Positions 11,878 to 24,526 of a stretch of DNA of 64,000 nt are shown here, piece by piece. Source of the DNA: Panopea generosa (taxonomy: Eukaryota; Mollusca; Bivalvia; Adapedonta; Hiatellidae); NCBI GenBank assembly GCA_029582155.1, contig CM055901.1, positions 38,678,616 through 38,742,615 on the forward strand. Direction: 5' to 3'. Positions within the stretch are counted from its first letter, which is position 1; each line of letters opens with the position of its first letter. The notes under the pieces are model-generated. The model was not told the DNA's origin. It saw nothing but the letters and a program-made list of their open reading frames with translations, and made no database searches. The translations under genes and the position numbers were made by a program.

Positions 11878-12670
11878 GATCTCACCTGATCATTCTGATC
11901 GCCCTGCGTTTGTCGTTCGTCGTCATCCATAAACTTTTTGTTGCATGCACTCTTAACACCTGCATTTTTCATTGGGTCTTCACCAAACTTATGTAGTTGT
12001 TATATAACCATAATATCTTGGACAAGTTCTTGACTTAGCACCCAAACTCCCACTTCAAAGGTTAAGGTCACAGTTTAACTTTGTTTGATAATACTTTCAG
12101 TCTGTTTGAGATTTCGTGTCCAGTCTGCAACTTTGTCACCTCAAAGGTCAAGGTCACACTTTGAGTTTGTATGACAACTCTTTGAGTCTGTTTGAGGTTT
12201 CAAGTCCATCCTGTAACTTTATTATACATGGATGGATTTCAAAAACACTTGGTTAAATTTATCAATTGATCAACATGACATGACAACGTGTCACATTAAG
12301 ACCCAGAACCTGACCTCAAGGTCACACTTTCAGTTTGTTTGATATTTCATTACTGTCTGGTCTGTAATTTTGTCTTACGTGGAGGGATTTAAAAATAACT
12401 TGACACAAATGATCAGCATGCCATGATGATGTGTCACCTGCATTTACCTGTAGAAATATCAAGACTGTTACATCAGATGTCTAGGTCAATGTTATACAAA
12501 GGTCAAGGTCATGCTTTAATGTAAAAGAACATGAGGTTGCATGTCTAGTCTGAAATGTCAGACCATTACTCTTGATATTCATGGATACATCGCTACCTAT
12601 TATTACATATACTGTTATTTTCAAAGACCATTTGGGGGGCATGGGACACTTACCAGTGACATTTCTTGTT
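11878..12670 (+). mobile_element. Hairpin-ended repeat, diverged member ending in CTTGTT
   Basis: It opens with CTCACCTGATCATTCTGATC and the GTCGTTCGTCGTC tract, has several 'CAAGGTCA' boxes inside, and ends in TTTCTTGTT directly against the TTTAGCTC start of the next element. It is non-coding. The head-to-tail junction with its neighbour helps define both ends. Confidence 0.5.
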
Positions 12671-14159
12671 TTTAGCTCACCTGAGCCAAAGGCTCACAGG
12701 TGAGCTTTTGTGATCGCCTGGTGTCCGTCGTCTGTCGTCCCTCCGCCGTTGTCTGTCGTCCGTCGTTAACTTTTAGCTTCTAACAACTTCTCCTCTGAAA
12801 CCACTGGGCCAATTTTGATATAACTTAACAGAAATGTTCCTTGGGTGACCCTCTACCAAGTTTGTTCAAGCTATCTTGATTCGTCAAAAAACATGGCCAC
12901 CAGGGGGCGGGGCAAGTTTAATTAGTAAAAACTTAAAAAATCTTCTTGTCAGAAACTACTGGCTCGATTTTAAAATAATTTCACAGAAATGTTCCTTGGA
13001 GGACCCTTCACCAAGTTTGTTCACACCGTAGTGATTCGTCAAAAACATGGCGGCCAGGGGGTGGGGTTAGTTTACTATATAAGCTATAGTAAAAACTTAA
13101 AAAACTTCTTGTCAGAAACTACTGGCTCGATTTTAAAATAATTTCACAGAAATGTTCCTTGGGTGACCCTCTACCAAGTTTGTTCAAGCCATCTTGATTC
13201 GTCAAAAAACATGGCCACCAGGGGGCGGGGCAAGTTTAATTAGTAAAAACTTAAAAAATATTCTTGTCAGAAAGTACTGGCTCGATTTTAAAATCATTTC
13301 ACAGAAATGTTCCTTGGGTGACCCTCTACCAAGTTTGTTCAAACCTTAGTGATTCGTCAAAAAACATAGCGGCCAGGGGTGGGGTTAGTTTACTGTATAA
13401 GCTATAGTAAAAACTTAAAAAATCTTCTTGTCAGAAACCTCTGGGCCAATTTTGATATAACGTCACAGAAATTTTCCTTGGGTGACCCTCTTCCAAATTT
13501 GTTCAAGTCATCTTGATTCTTCAAAAAACATGGCCGCCAGGGGGCGGGGCAAGTTTAATTAGTAAAAACTTAAAAAATCTTCTTGTCAGAAATTACTGGC
13601 TCGATTTTAAAATAATTTCACATAAATGTTCCTTGGAGGACCCTTCACCAAGTTTTTTCACACCGTAGTGATTCGTCAAAAAACATGGCGGCCAGGGGGT
13701 GGGGTTAGTTTACTATATAAGCTATAAGCTATAGTAAAAACTTAAAAAATCTTCTTGTCAGAAACTACTGGCTCGATTTTAAAATAATTTCACAGAAATG
13801 TTCCTTGGGTGACCCTCTACCAAGTTTTTCAAGCCATCTTGATTTGTCAAAAAACATGGCAGCCAGAGGGTGGGGTTAGTTTACTATATAAGCTATAGTA
13901 AAAACTTCAAAAGCCTTCTTGTCAGAATCTACTGACCTGATTTCGATGTAGTTTCACTGACATTTACCATGAAAGAACCTCTACCAAGTTTGAACTCTTC
14001 TACGCATCTGTTACATCTTCAAAACAAATGAAAATTCTAACTACTCGCCCATCTCGTTTTTCTGGAATTTTTAGTGTACATGTATTGTATAATCTACTTA
14101 AGTTGGGTGACTCAAGGTCAGTCAGATAAGTGATATAGGGCCATCTTGGCCCTCTTGTT
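12671..14159 (+). mobile_element. Hairpin-ended repeat with both terminal hairpins and internal tandem units
   Basis: The 5' hairpin is at 12674-12706 (AGCTCACCTGAGCC, AAA loop, complement). The 3' hairpin is at 14138-14152 (GGGCC ATCTT GGCCC), followed at once by TCTTGTT. The body is made of imperfect direct repeats of about 150-180 bp, alternating two versions (a 'CACCAGGGGGCGGGG' version and a 'GGCCAGGGGGTGGGG' version), so pairs of units were also duplicated. It has no ORF. A hairpin at each end, T-rich junctions and lack of coding are what one expects of Helentron-derived non-autonomous repeats; that classification is inference. Confidence 0.65.
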
Positions 14160-14246
14160 TTTTATTTTCATGACGGTTTCATTTCTTTCTCATTTTCATG
14201 AAAGGGTATCCAGCTGTGATAAACTGTACATGTATAAATAAATCAT

Positions 14247-15957
14247 ACTATCAGTAAAAAGTTTTTGTTAGTTTAATGAAGCCACTTTTAAACCGCATTT
14301 GGAAAAAAAAATGATATCATTCAAATTCAACTTTTGATGCATGTCATTATCACATTGTCAACTATTTCTTGCACCTATGCAAAACACTTTTTTATTCAAA
14401 TTCATTTAAGTCAACCTTCCAGCGCAAGGGTTATAATAAAACTCGCTGTTCTCTCGCAATGCATATTATTGATTATAAAGCCGATTTTATGTCGATTAAA
14501 TATCTTTAGAAAAAAATAAAGATTTTGATAATACAGACATTGGAAATAAACAAATCTAAACCGGTATTTACTTACATAATAGTAAATACATTGTTTGGTC
14601 ACGACTAACCACATACATGCATACACGTAACAATTTATCCAATATAAAAGCTGTGACAAATCAAGAAGTAACAAAAGGCAATATATATAATAAAAAAAGA
14701 TCCAATGATAATGATTTTTAAAACAAACAATAATCATGATAATACAAAAAACTTTAATAGTTTATTTGGGTGTCACATATAAAAGTTACATCAAAGTAAA
14801 ATCAAGTACACTCGGGTCCCGTTATAATGCAGATATTTGGGTCCACAAAAAAATACAGCATTTTACATGGACCGCGTTATAGAGATAATTACCTTGAAAA
14901 AAATCGATGTCGGTTATTCGCACCTATCGTGCTGTCCGACTCTTAAATGAATGTTTGCACTGTAACATGATACACCATGTTTTTGGTTACAACAGATACA
15001 CTTAGATATGTATATAATTAATAGGAACTAGGATCGACTCTTCTAGCATGTGTTTATGTTTATTTTTAATGCAATTTGTGTTAAATTAAATTATACTCTT
15101 ATTTTTTAAAATGTATACTCTGTTAGAATAAAACATTATTGTCAAACTAGTATTAAATTCATTGAACAAGATTCGCATCTAATGATCTAATGGAAGATAT
15201 TTAAAATGTAAAAACTTACCTTTCGACGAGATCTTATGACAAGCGAACACAAAATAATGTATTATTTTATTGTATGTATTAAATCAAGTACTTATATTTC
15301 AACGTATATATTGATTTTGCATATATGTATGACAATGAGCTGTAATGCTTAAGTTTAATAAAATATATGTTCTGTTCTATCTTTATATAAATCCTTGACA
15401 GAATGAAATAAAAAGTTTGGGTTTCTGCATTTCTGTGATGCGGTGTGACGTAACCGTGCGTCGGCAGATATCAAAGGAATAAAGTTACGTCGGCAGATGT
15501 CAAAGGAATAAAGTTACGTCGGCAGATGTCAAAGGAATAAAGTTACGTCGGTGAAATCAAGGACTTCTTAAGTTTCTTTGGTGAAATGTTCATGAAAGAA
15601 CTTGAAAGTGCCATGTTGACATCATTTGTTTTTAATGTTGTCGGATTGCGTAGTTGGGAAGAAACTATATCGAATCAGTGACTTTACACAGATTAAATTA
15701 ATGAATTATTGTTAAGCCAGTGACTAAAACGTTTAGAATTATTAATTACAAATACAATGTATTTAATTTCTGTTCATAATGTATCTGTTAATTTTGTGAA
15801 CAACTTTGTTTTGCTTTCCTGTAACAAACTGCTAACAATATATCAAAGAAATAACTGACATTTCAGTATGGGCAATAGAAGTCGACTGAAGGTGCGATAT
15901 TCTTTGATCACACAAATCAATGATCACACATCAAAAGATAGACTCTTCCGTTAAAGG
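14247..15957 (+). mobile_element. Partial copy of TE-C interior
   Basis: It is homologous to 8434-9055 of TE-C at its left ('CATACTATCAGTAAAA', 'GCATATTATTGATTATAAAG') and right ends ('TTCTTTGATCAC' and 'CTTCCGTTAAA'). About 1 kb of extra AT-rich sequence lies between. The 'CCAATATAAAAGCTGTGACA' phrase near 14640 matches TE-C near 7690. Neither inverted terminus is present. The extra 14.8-15.8 kb segment may be interior that the full copy has lost. Confidence 0.6.
15461..15550. repeat. 29 bp tandem repeat, three copies
   Basis: The unit opens GTCGGCAGATGTCAAAGGAA and closes TAAAGTTAC, with a start of a fourth copy before the pattern is lost. Confidence 0.9.
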
Positions 15958-17329
15958 GTACCGCATGTCAGAATATAAATGGCTATTTATCGTTAAATAG
16001 ACATGTAAATAACACAAAAATCAACAAATTTTAATTGAACGAAATTTATCAAATGAGAAAAATGATATTAAATATCATGATTTCAAGCATTTCATAAATA
16101 TAATGGGCACCGCCATTTTATAGCTCTTTTATTTTGGAGGTTCTTGTGACGTCATAGAAGCACCTCTGCTCTAGTTCTCGTGAAAATTTTATTGTGTCGT
16201 TAGTGACTGCTCTCTACTGAAACTCTTATGTATATACACTAATTTACATAAACAGTTTATAGATAGATATACAGTGCATTGGTGAACATCGAAGGAAGAC
16301 AATTAAACGCGAAAACGATTCTGAATTGAAGGACTTAACCCATAAACATTGTTTACTTCAGCAGAATAAGTGGGTGGAGTAATGTGATATGTTTTGTGGG
16401 CAGCGTTGTGTTTAGTTTTCCTAATATGTGATTTTACAGTGCCTCAGTGTCAAGCTTCTGGTGGGTCACGCGCAAAACGCTTATATACTTTGGGGTAGGA
16501 CCTAAGATTGCAGAATGAAGCGTAGCAATGCATTGGCGTACCACTACCCAGGCATACAATTGCTGCTGATTTCAGTATGAAGATTACCATATGCGACATA
16601 CATATAGACTTAGTGTATATTATCCAGTGGAAAGCTCTTAAAAAATGTGCCTATAACACTTAATAGCTCAACTGATTTCTGAAATTGAATTTGTAATTTT
16701 ATATACTCTTCCAAAATATTGTGAAATTAATAAATCAAACTTTCACAATGTTATAATTGCATGCTGATAATCCAATAAACAATAAAAAGAAGAGGTTAAT
16801 GCCAAAACAAAAGGTGTGAAAACGACATGGTATCTAAAATTTATTATTAAAATACAAATAAAAGCCATTTAATTGTGACGGGCCCGATTAGCTCAGTCAG
16901 TTACGTGTCTGATTATCAATCCAGGTGTTGTGATATTCAGTCAACCATTAATTGTTCATAAACTCATTTTATTAATTTTATAATCAATAAGCAATTTAGT
17001 TTATTGATATATGGCTTTTCGCAGACAGCTAGGTCATTATTCTTGAATAGACATTTGAACTACCTCTACTTCGTAATGAAAAAAGATAAATTAAAACCTT
17101 TGTTCCTTTATTTATTCATAAATATATGTATTAATTGTACTTTCATTAAATACAATACAATATCTTTTACATTAAATACAATACAATATCTTTTATTCAC
17201 TCAGTTCATAAAACATGAAATCATGAGGACATACATAATTGAAAATATGTAAAGGCTTGTATAAGATGGTTAGTAACAGTATTTCTTTGTTAATATTTGT
17301 ATATACTTCTCCAAAATTTGGTGGGAGAG
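15958..17329. other. Intronic sequence with no recognisable gene
   Basis: It contains no ORF with protein character. A CRE-like TGACGTCA sits at about 16148, and a short duplication (TTAAATACAATACAATATC, twice) at 17144-17192. Only the tRNA-like fragment at 16880 stands out. The right edge runs into the 3' UTR of the minus-strand LINE, whose exact end is uncertain. Confidence 0.4.
16880..16943 (+). repeat. tRNA-like fragment
   Basis: GGGCCCGATTAGCTCAGTCA matches the 5' acceptor plus box A of a tRNA gene. The region where box B should lie (TGTGATATTCAGTC) is badly degraded and the 3' acceptor strand is absent, so it is a decayed tRNA or a SINE head. Confidence 0.4.
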
Positions 17330-19818
17330 TTCCGTGTCATGTAAATCACCCGATATACTGATACCCTTCTCGCATACGCGCACACATATACACACATACT
17401 ATACATATGCATATACACTCACATGTATACTGACTTTGAGAAAAATAGTTATTTAAACTTACTGATTATCAGTTTGATTAATTCACGTAATTTTTTATAC
17501 TGGGCTTTATCTGATACGTTCATTATGCTTTTAAATTTAAGTATATTTTGTCGTACGTAGTACTTTGGTTTTAAGAATGTTTTGCGAGCAATAGTTAGTC
17601 CATTGCATACAAGTAAATAGTGGAATTCGTCACCAATATCTTGGTAACATATCGTACAGATCCTGTTTACTCTATTTATATTGTTCCATCTACCAACTAC
17701 AATTGGTAATTTATGATTTGCTGTTCTAAATTGTATAACATGTTTAAGGAATCGTGGTGGGGTAGTGATAAAGTATTTTTCAAAACAAAAACGTTATTTG
17801 AATAGTCTGTAAGTTGTGCAACTATCTGAATTTTCAATTGTACTGTACCATTCATTTAAAAAGAGATCTTTGAGCTTTTGATTTACTGATGCCTGGAGCC
17901 ATTTAACATTTGGAAAAAGATGGGTTTGTCATATAGCAATATGGCCACAATTAATTAAAATTGTTTTAATATGATCAAGCCAGCCAAAATGTTTTTTGTA
18001 GTTATTTCAGGTCGAGTATTATTATATTATTATATTGTGTGTACATGATGTTATAGATATTGAAAGATAATTTGTTTATGTTTTGTAGGACAATTTTAGA
18101 CCAGTATGAAATGGTTCTTATTTGTATGTCAACATAGATAGGCATGACACCTGTTTCTCCGTAAATAATACAATTTGGAGTAGAATTGTGTACATTAAGT
18201 ATATATTTTAAAAATCTTAGTTGTACTCATTCTATTATTTCATTTTTGCCATACCCCGATATTTCACATCCGTAGAGAAGAACTGGTTTTACAGTTTTAT
18301 TAAATATTTCTATTTGCATATCTATTGGTAGTGACAGACATTTAGCTTTTTTAATTAAACTATAGAGTGCCCTTGTACCTTGTTTTGCTATGTGTTTTTT
18401 AGCATTATAAAACGAGCCACTTCTGCTGAATAAAATGCCCAAATATTTATACTCTGTTACTATTTCTAAAGTTTGACCATGGTATGTGAAATGATAATTA
18501 GTTTGACGACCCTTTGAAAAAACTCGAACATTTGATTTGGTTATATTAACTGTTAACTTCCACAAATTACAATATTCTTGGTATGTATCTAAAGTGTTTT
18601 GAAGGTCGGTTGCAGTTTTGCAAACAATAACAGTGTCATCTGCATATAAAATAATAAATAATTTCAAAAAAGTATATAAAGTATCGTCATGGTCTGTTTG
18701 GTTTATGTTTACTCCATTTACAGTTCCACTATTTGCTATGTAATCATGTAGATCATTCAAGTAGAGGGAGAATAAAAAAGGTGAGAGGTTCTCCCCTTGT
18801 CTTACTCCAATATTGTAGGGAAAGCTATTTGAATATATACCTTTAACTGAAACGCTTGATTTAATATTATTGTACATATTTTTAATCAATTTCAAACATT
18901 TACCATTTATATCATATTTAATAAGTTTGGACCATAGTCCTAATCTCCATACTGTATCGAAAGCCCTTGTAAGGTCGATAAATGCACAGAGAAGTTTTTT
19001 CTTTTTATTATTTAATATTTGGATTAAAGAATGTAAAATAAAGATAATGTCAACAGTCGAAAATCCTTTCCGGAAACCAGCTTGATGTTCATTTATGATA
19101 TGGCTGTCAGCATATTTTTTCGATCTAGAATTTATAATTGACGTGAATAATTTACCCATACAACTTAGTAGGGTTATTGGTCTATAATTTTCAGCTTTAT
19201 GTGAGTCGCCTTTATTTTTAAATATTGGATTAATAATGCCATACGTCCATGCCCTAGGCACAATTCCAGTATCTAGGATTATGTTAAAAAATTTGACGTA
19301 TGTATAAATCAATGGTAATGTTGATTTTATGTGTTCATTTAATGTTTTGTCGATGCTGCATGACTTGTTCTTCCTTAAATTTATAGCATGTTTTTTTATT
19401 TCTTCTGCAGTTATAATACTATTATTTCCATATTGTCATTTTCGTCATTGTCATTATTATTCATATTTACATTGTACTGTTCATCCGTTCCACTTTCGTC
19501 AAAATTTACTTGTCTAAAATGGTCATACATATCGTTCAATGATGCTTTCACATCGTTTGTTTTATTACTGCTCAAGATGTTCCAGTATTTTTTCGAGTTT
19601 GACTTACCAAGAGCTTTTAGTTTGGAAATATTTTTGTTTATAAATTCAGAATTATATTTTCGTAAAGTCGATTTGTATGATCTACATTCGCTTTCCAAAT
19701 GTAATCTATTTGCTTCAGATTTATGCAATTTATATTGAAACTTGGCACGGTGGAATTTCTTTCAAGATTTGTTGCATTTACTACCAAACCAAGTAGGTAG
19801 TTTATTATTTGGGCCGTT
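17330..19818 (-). mobile_element. LINE-2nd copy, 3' part: reverse transcriptase and C-terminal domain
   Basis: This is a non-LTR retrotransposon on the minus strand. The linker (19728-19411) follows a 'PTWFGSKC' motif near 19790. The reverse transcriptase is open from 19312 to 18227, with 'NYRPITLLSC', 'HQAGFRKGFSTVDII', 'CAFIDLTRAFDTVW', 'GVRQGENLSPFLFSLYL' and catalytic 'YADDT'. After 18227 it continues in fragments to a C-terminal segment with 'NHKLPIVVGRW' and a CTIC…DEFHYLLVC knuckle, ending near 17452; the 3' UTR runs to roughly 17330. The RT core has an intact-looking 361-codon frame, while the rest is broken by stops and shifts. Its 5' side is cut by the DNA transposon at 19819 and continues at 24310-24526 and 28281-28600. 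Confidence 0.88.
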
Positions 19819-20628
19819 CTCCAGGAAAACCGGGCTTAATGACATTTTTTGACAATTTAGTTTCTTTTTATTTTCGTATTAAACAAAGTTTCCTGAACAT
19901 AAAACTGCTTTCATTTTTATTGTACGACAATTATTTTTTCTTATATCAATGTTTTCCTGTGAGAGGTATAATAATGCACGACGTCAATGTGCGACGCCAA
20001 TGTACGACGTTTTACGTTATGTTTCAGAAAAAAAATGACGTTATTTTGTGCGCGAACAATACTGCGATGGCAATAACAACTCTTAGTTATTCTGTATACC
20101 TTGATGATTGAAAAGAAATTAACACAACGTATCGAATCAAGCACAAATTCAAAGATATGAATAAAAAATAATCAAAACTGTACTTGTATTACTTCAACGA
20201 TCATAACTGTAGTTATATATAAACATACAAGATGACAATACATATAGGTTTTGCTGTTTATAATAACCAAAACACCATCAATGCTCAACATAATTTCACA
20301 TCAATTTACCCACTTATCTCATAGAAGGTAGATAACATTTAAGTCGGAAATCAAATATTTTCAAACTACCAAATGAAAGTTATAATGAATATACAATGAT
20401 AATGAACTTGCATAAATTTCACATTCAGATCATAACTACCCAATCGCGTAGAGGATGCTCATATACTCGATATAGTTATGTGTATGTTACTGACTTAATT
20501 CAAACGCTTATTTATAAATTAAAACATTGAAATGAATTATGTTTAATGTAGTTTTAATTGATATTGTTTTATTTTTAATGAAACCAAGTGATCATGGTGA
20601 CATTGGCCATACAAATTAGATAAACTTT

Positions 20629-23600
20629 TTAAAGTCTGTCAATAGGCGCTGGGCACGTTAAGTCCTGGTACGCTGGTCGAGCAAACGGTCTGACAACTCT
20701 ATGGAAGTAGTCTTGACGCTCCCTGGACAAGCCCTCGGGGGCGATAATATCTGACATAGCATCTTCTTCGAACGTGAAGTCACGAGACTTTAATAAATTC
20801 AATAAAGTCCCGTCAGCGTCAAAGGCTTTCTTTTCTTTCACAACACCGGGCTCTGCAGACGACATCATGAAGTACTGGTATTGCCTGTATGAATAGATTA
20901 TTTCAAACAATAAAAAAAATGCAATCTGGTGAAATAATCAAATTATATTTTCCATTTAAGATCCGTCGTTACAGCATTTATTTTGATAAAATAATATCAC
21001 TATTTTTTAAGTGATAAATCATGTCTTTATTTTTCATAAGGAATTCTCTCAATAAGGTCTATTTTATTTACATAAAATGTGTATTAAAATAGTAGCTATA
21101 TTTTTATAATATAATACCTGAATTTAGTTGTCGAACTTCACTTTTTAAACGACAAAGGTTAGTAGTCTAATGACATTTATTTTTCTGTCAAATCTATTAT
21201 TTCAGAAATGGTGATTCACTAAAAACTAATAAAAACATGTAACCTAAGTAACTAAAATTTAACACATGCGATGTTTATGTGTTTACAAGCGTTTAAGTAT
21301 TTTTCTTTTTTGGTTTTATGCTATTAAAATACCTTTTCTCATTACTCAGTATATAACTAGGAACACATACTGTGTGTATGAAGTAAATGTTTAGGTAAAC
21401 TATACCTTACTCCTCGTAACGGGCGGAATACTGGCCGAGAAACTATTTCCAGTCACGCCATTGCCAGGATGGATACCGGACCGCAACATTTGTTGACGAT
21501 GATCTGTTGACAACATCTTCAAGCTGACCTATGGTATCACAGTCAGTATGCCGATAGAGTTTCTTCAAAGAGGCAAAGCCACTGTCCACCGAACAGCGTG
21601 CATGGCCGGGCACTTGCATCATGTACTCTATGCGTTGGTGTTTTCCGGTCATTACTCGCCACATAAAATAACCAAGTACATACTGGTTTTTGTTCTGACC
21701 TGAAGTTAAAGTATGTGAAATAATAATTTATTTAAAATTAACATATTTTGTTAGTTCACTTATCATTAAATAATAGTGTTTTTCCTTGAAAACTTACAGG
21801 GTAAATTTACATGCATATTTCCAATTACATGTAGTTATAGTAATAGTGTAATACATTAGCCAATATGTTCATTGTACTCCAAGTTCATTATCATTGTATA
21901 CATTTATAGATAACATTAAGTCAAAATGAATTTTACATGCTAGATAGTAATGATGAAAAATAAGTCGGACATAAAAGAAAAAAATCAAAAATTTACCTGG
22001 GCAGTTGTCTGCATGTATAGTACAAGTTGTCTCGCCACTGCCGTGTGACTGTAAAGCCCAGTCGAACATCGATATTACAGAGTTCAGACCGTGAGTTGAT
22101 GTTCCATCTTTTCCAATCGTCTCGTTTTCATCGATTAAGAAATTCAATTGCCGGGGAACTCCGTCCAGACGAAATCCAAATATCTGTATTTTTCTAAGCG
22201 TTGTAAAATACAACAGGCCCATGTGCCTGGCGTGATGGGGTAAACATACATTTTGGCTGAAATCAAACGTATAGTGTACATATTTTTCTGCCTCAGAGAT
22301 GCCATTGGCTTGTTTGGCTAATTTAATACATGTGTTATATACTTCTCTTTCTGTTTGTGCCTGCAATATAATATGTTCTTTCATTTTGTTTGTAGATTCC
22401 AGCTTTTCTTCTTTAGTAACAGAATTGATTATGGCTTTTCTCATTTTCTCACAAGAAGCACATACATCGCCTCTAGGTGTCACTATTTTTACATGAGAAA
22501 GACATGTATTCCATAAATTGCAGAATGTGGTATATTTTACAGAACGGCATTCTGGGCTCTTTTCAATACAACCAGCAACATATTTTCATGGACACATTTT
22601 TTTGTTGTATCACTTGGCAAATAAATTGGAGGTATATTGTCCCGTCCCCTTGGAGCAGCTGGCTGTGGCATCCCAAATTTGTCTGCGTAATTTGAAATGA
22701 ATTGAACGACCTATTTGATGTCATCAAATTTAAGGGACTTAGCTGGTTTCCGTCCTGTATTTGCATGTGTTCTTGGGGTTGCGCCGTGTTTACTGATGTG
22801 TGTCATAATGTTTTGAAGGCTGTGTTTACCTATGTCAAAAACAAGTTTGAATGTGTTCCTACATACACGTTTTCCAAGAAAAAAATACTCATTTCTTACT
22901 CTCTGTCTTTTCTTTCCGCGTTTTGTTGATTCATTGTCTGAACAATCAACCAGTGTTGCCATAATGTGCATTTCTTTGTCACTTTTTTCAATTTCACGCA
23001 CATCCAATACGTGTTTGTAAATATCTCGCTCTTTAAAATATGTATGATAGTTGTAATGGCAACCACACCCAGTAAACATAAATTGCCTAATTCTCTGTAC
23101 ATCTTGGTCACCCTCTAACATTACATTATCATCTTGAGGGTCATGCTTTCTTTCATCGTCACTATCTGAATCCGCCCTTTCTTCACATATGGTTGCTAGA
23201 AAGTGTCTTGCTTGTTCATCAACATTCAGTTGCATGTCATTTTCATCAATGATACCATCATCATGAACGGCTTCATTGTCCTCACTGTCACTGGCTTGTG
23301 AAGCAAATGGGGTAGAAATTGGTGTTTTCCCAAAATGTTCGGAGAACAAACTCTCTAGCTCCTAAAAATAGAAACAAATAAAAGACTGATACAATATGTA
23401 ATCAAAATCGATAGTATGTTAGATGTGTTAACGAAACTCATAATCTATATTTTGGAATCAAATGCCACATATTAACATTTAAAATGAGTCATTATAAAAC
23501 TAATTAGGGTTTGAGATATGAAAAAAACGAAGAAAAAAAAAGAATTTGCATCTCACGGGATCCAAACTCGACTTTCCTGGACAACAGTCCATGGCTATAA

Positions 23601-24148
23601 CCACTACGCCACCACGCATATTACGTCAAAATGGAATCGTTAACGATTGATATTACGTACAGATGTAACGGTACGTCATAAATTCATATGCAGTTTCGTT
23701 TTTTCATTTTTTTTAATATATATGCATTACATTTACAATAAAAAATGTTCATTTAAAATCGTAACGATGGCACGATTTAACTTTCTACTAGGTCTAATGA
23801 ACACGTTTTTGTACATTTTACATACTGCATAGTTGGTGGGTGGGGAGTGCTAGGATTCATTATCATTTCAATGCCATTTTGAAATATTTTAGTGTCATTT
23901 AAAAGACAGTTTATATGTACATGATTTCAAATTGAATTCATTCCTTAGTTTATAATTTATCAGATAACATCGCAGATTTTTATTTTATAACAAACAATTT
24001 ACCATACATGTGTAAATGAATCGACAATTTACTGGCCAGTAATGCAAAGTGTAAAACACTATTAACATTAAAGTCCTTATGTAAAATTAAATATTTACTT
24101 AAAAAATACAAATGTTAACTGTTAGCTTACCTCTATATCACTGTCCAT
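20629..24148 (-). CDS. Transposase of the 19819-24309 element, four exons, disrupted
   Basis: Exons on the minus strand: 24148-24131 (MDSDIE, donor GTAAGC), 23361-21997 (acceptor TTTTTAG, donor GTAAAT), 21699-21411 (acceptor CTTCAG, donor GTAAGG) and 20884-20629 (acceptor ATACAG, stop TAA). Intron phases agree at each junction. The 21997/21699 junction rebuilds 'HADNCPGQNKN' and the 21411/20884 junction rebuilds 'YEEQYQYF'. The N-terminal half has a 'GCGCHYNYH' motif, a basic 'KRGKKRQRVRNEYF' stretch and 'TPRGDVCASCEKM'. The C-terminus has 'EGLSRERQDYF'. I know this protein type from memory as a repetitive family in molluscs and cnidarians; the Asp of HADN is a candidate catalytic residue. 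In-frame TAG codons at 22711-22713 and 21443-21445 and a frame change at about 22490-22560 make it a pseudogene unless the assembly is wrong. Confidence 0.75.
23545..23616 (-). repeat. tRNA-like SINE remnant in transposase intron 1
   Basis: On the minus strand TGGCGTAGTGGTTA (23600-23613) is a good box A and GAGTTTGGATCCC (about 23556-23568) a good box B, followed by an A/T-rich tail region. The stem ends do not pair well, so a tRNA-derived SINE or tRNA pseudogene is more likely than a functional tRNA. Confidence 0.5.
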
Positions 24149-24309
24149 CTAGAAAATCCGAATTATCCTTGATAAATTTATAATATAAAATTTAAAAAGA
24201 CACATTCCAAGTTTATATTAGCGAAATGTTACGTGTTTTATGACGTCGTTACTTTGGCCGGGATTTCCTCGACGTCATAACTATGTCAATAAGCCCGGTT
24301 TTCCTGGAG

Positions 24310-24526
24310 AGCTGCTCATTTATTGTTACATTTTTTTTATTTAAGAAGCCAAAACTTTTCTGAGCTGTGTCTTTAAAAAACGGAAGAAATATTATTTTCG
24401 ATATCATTAATATCATTTTGTGTTATCTCCATTTGGTTTTCAATATCACACAATTTGTTAAAAATAATATCTGTTTCCTCATTATTAACATTTATTTGGA
24501 AAATGTTGCTTTTAGTTTGGTCCCAT
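24310..24526 (-). mobile_element. LINE-2nd copy, linker fragment between two insertions
   Basis: The minus strand reads as LINE linker: 'LWDQTKSNIFQINV', then 'EETDIIFNKLCDIE', with a stop and frame change before 'KSFGFLNKKNVTINEQL'. It joins the endonuclease piece (28281-28600) to the linker/RT piece (below 19818). It is bounded on one side by the DNA transposon and on the other by the DIRS-like element. Confidence 0.75.

Larger units (their letters stand above)
19819..24309 (-). mobile_element. 4.5 kb DNA transposon with 27 bp inverted ends and a spliced transposase gene
   Basis: The left end CTCCAGGAAAACCGGGCTTA and the right end are inverted copies over 27 bp with one mismatch (19819-19845 and 24283-24309). 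It sits inside the minus-strand LINE: 'INEQL' coding precedes it and 'NGPNNKLPTWFG' follows it on the minus strand. No convincing target duplication is seen. The inverted ends match, from memory, those of a very abundant bivalve MITE family (GGAAAACCGGGCTTAATGC), so this could be a coding relative of it. The single protein gene is on the minus strand (20629-24148). A tRNA-like remnant lies in its first intron. Confidence 0.85.

Noticed and set aside
14411-14737. Minus-strand ORF of 108 codons
   Set aside because: It lies inside the partial TE-C copy with hydrophobic, Tyr/Phe-rich low-complexity translation typical of random AT-rich DNA.
14810-14900. GGGTCCCGTTATAATGC motif resembling a pogo-type terminal repeat
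   Set aside because: Only one side is visible, with no inverted partner at a sensible distance.
16418-16498. Possible host exon after TTTTACAG, ending at GGG|GTAGGA
   Set aside because: The donor is poor, the frame is not phase-compatible with the supported exons, and no conserved peptide is seen.
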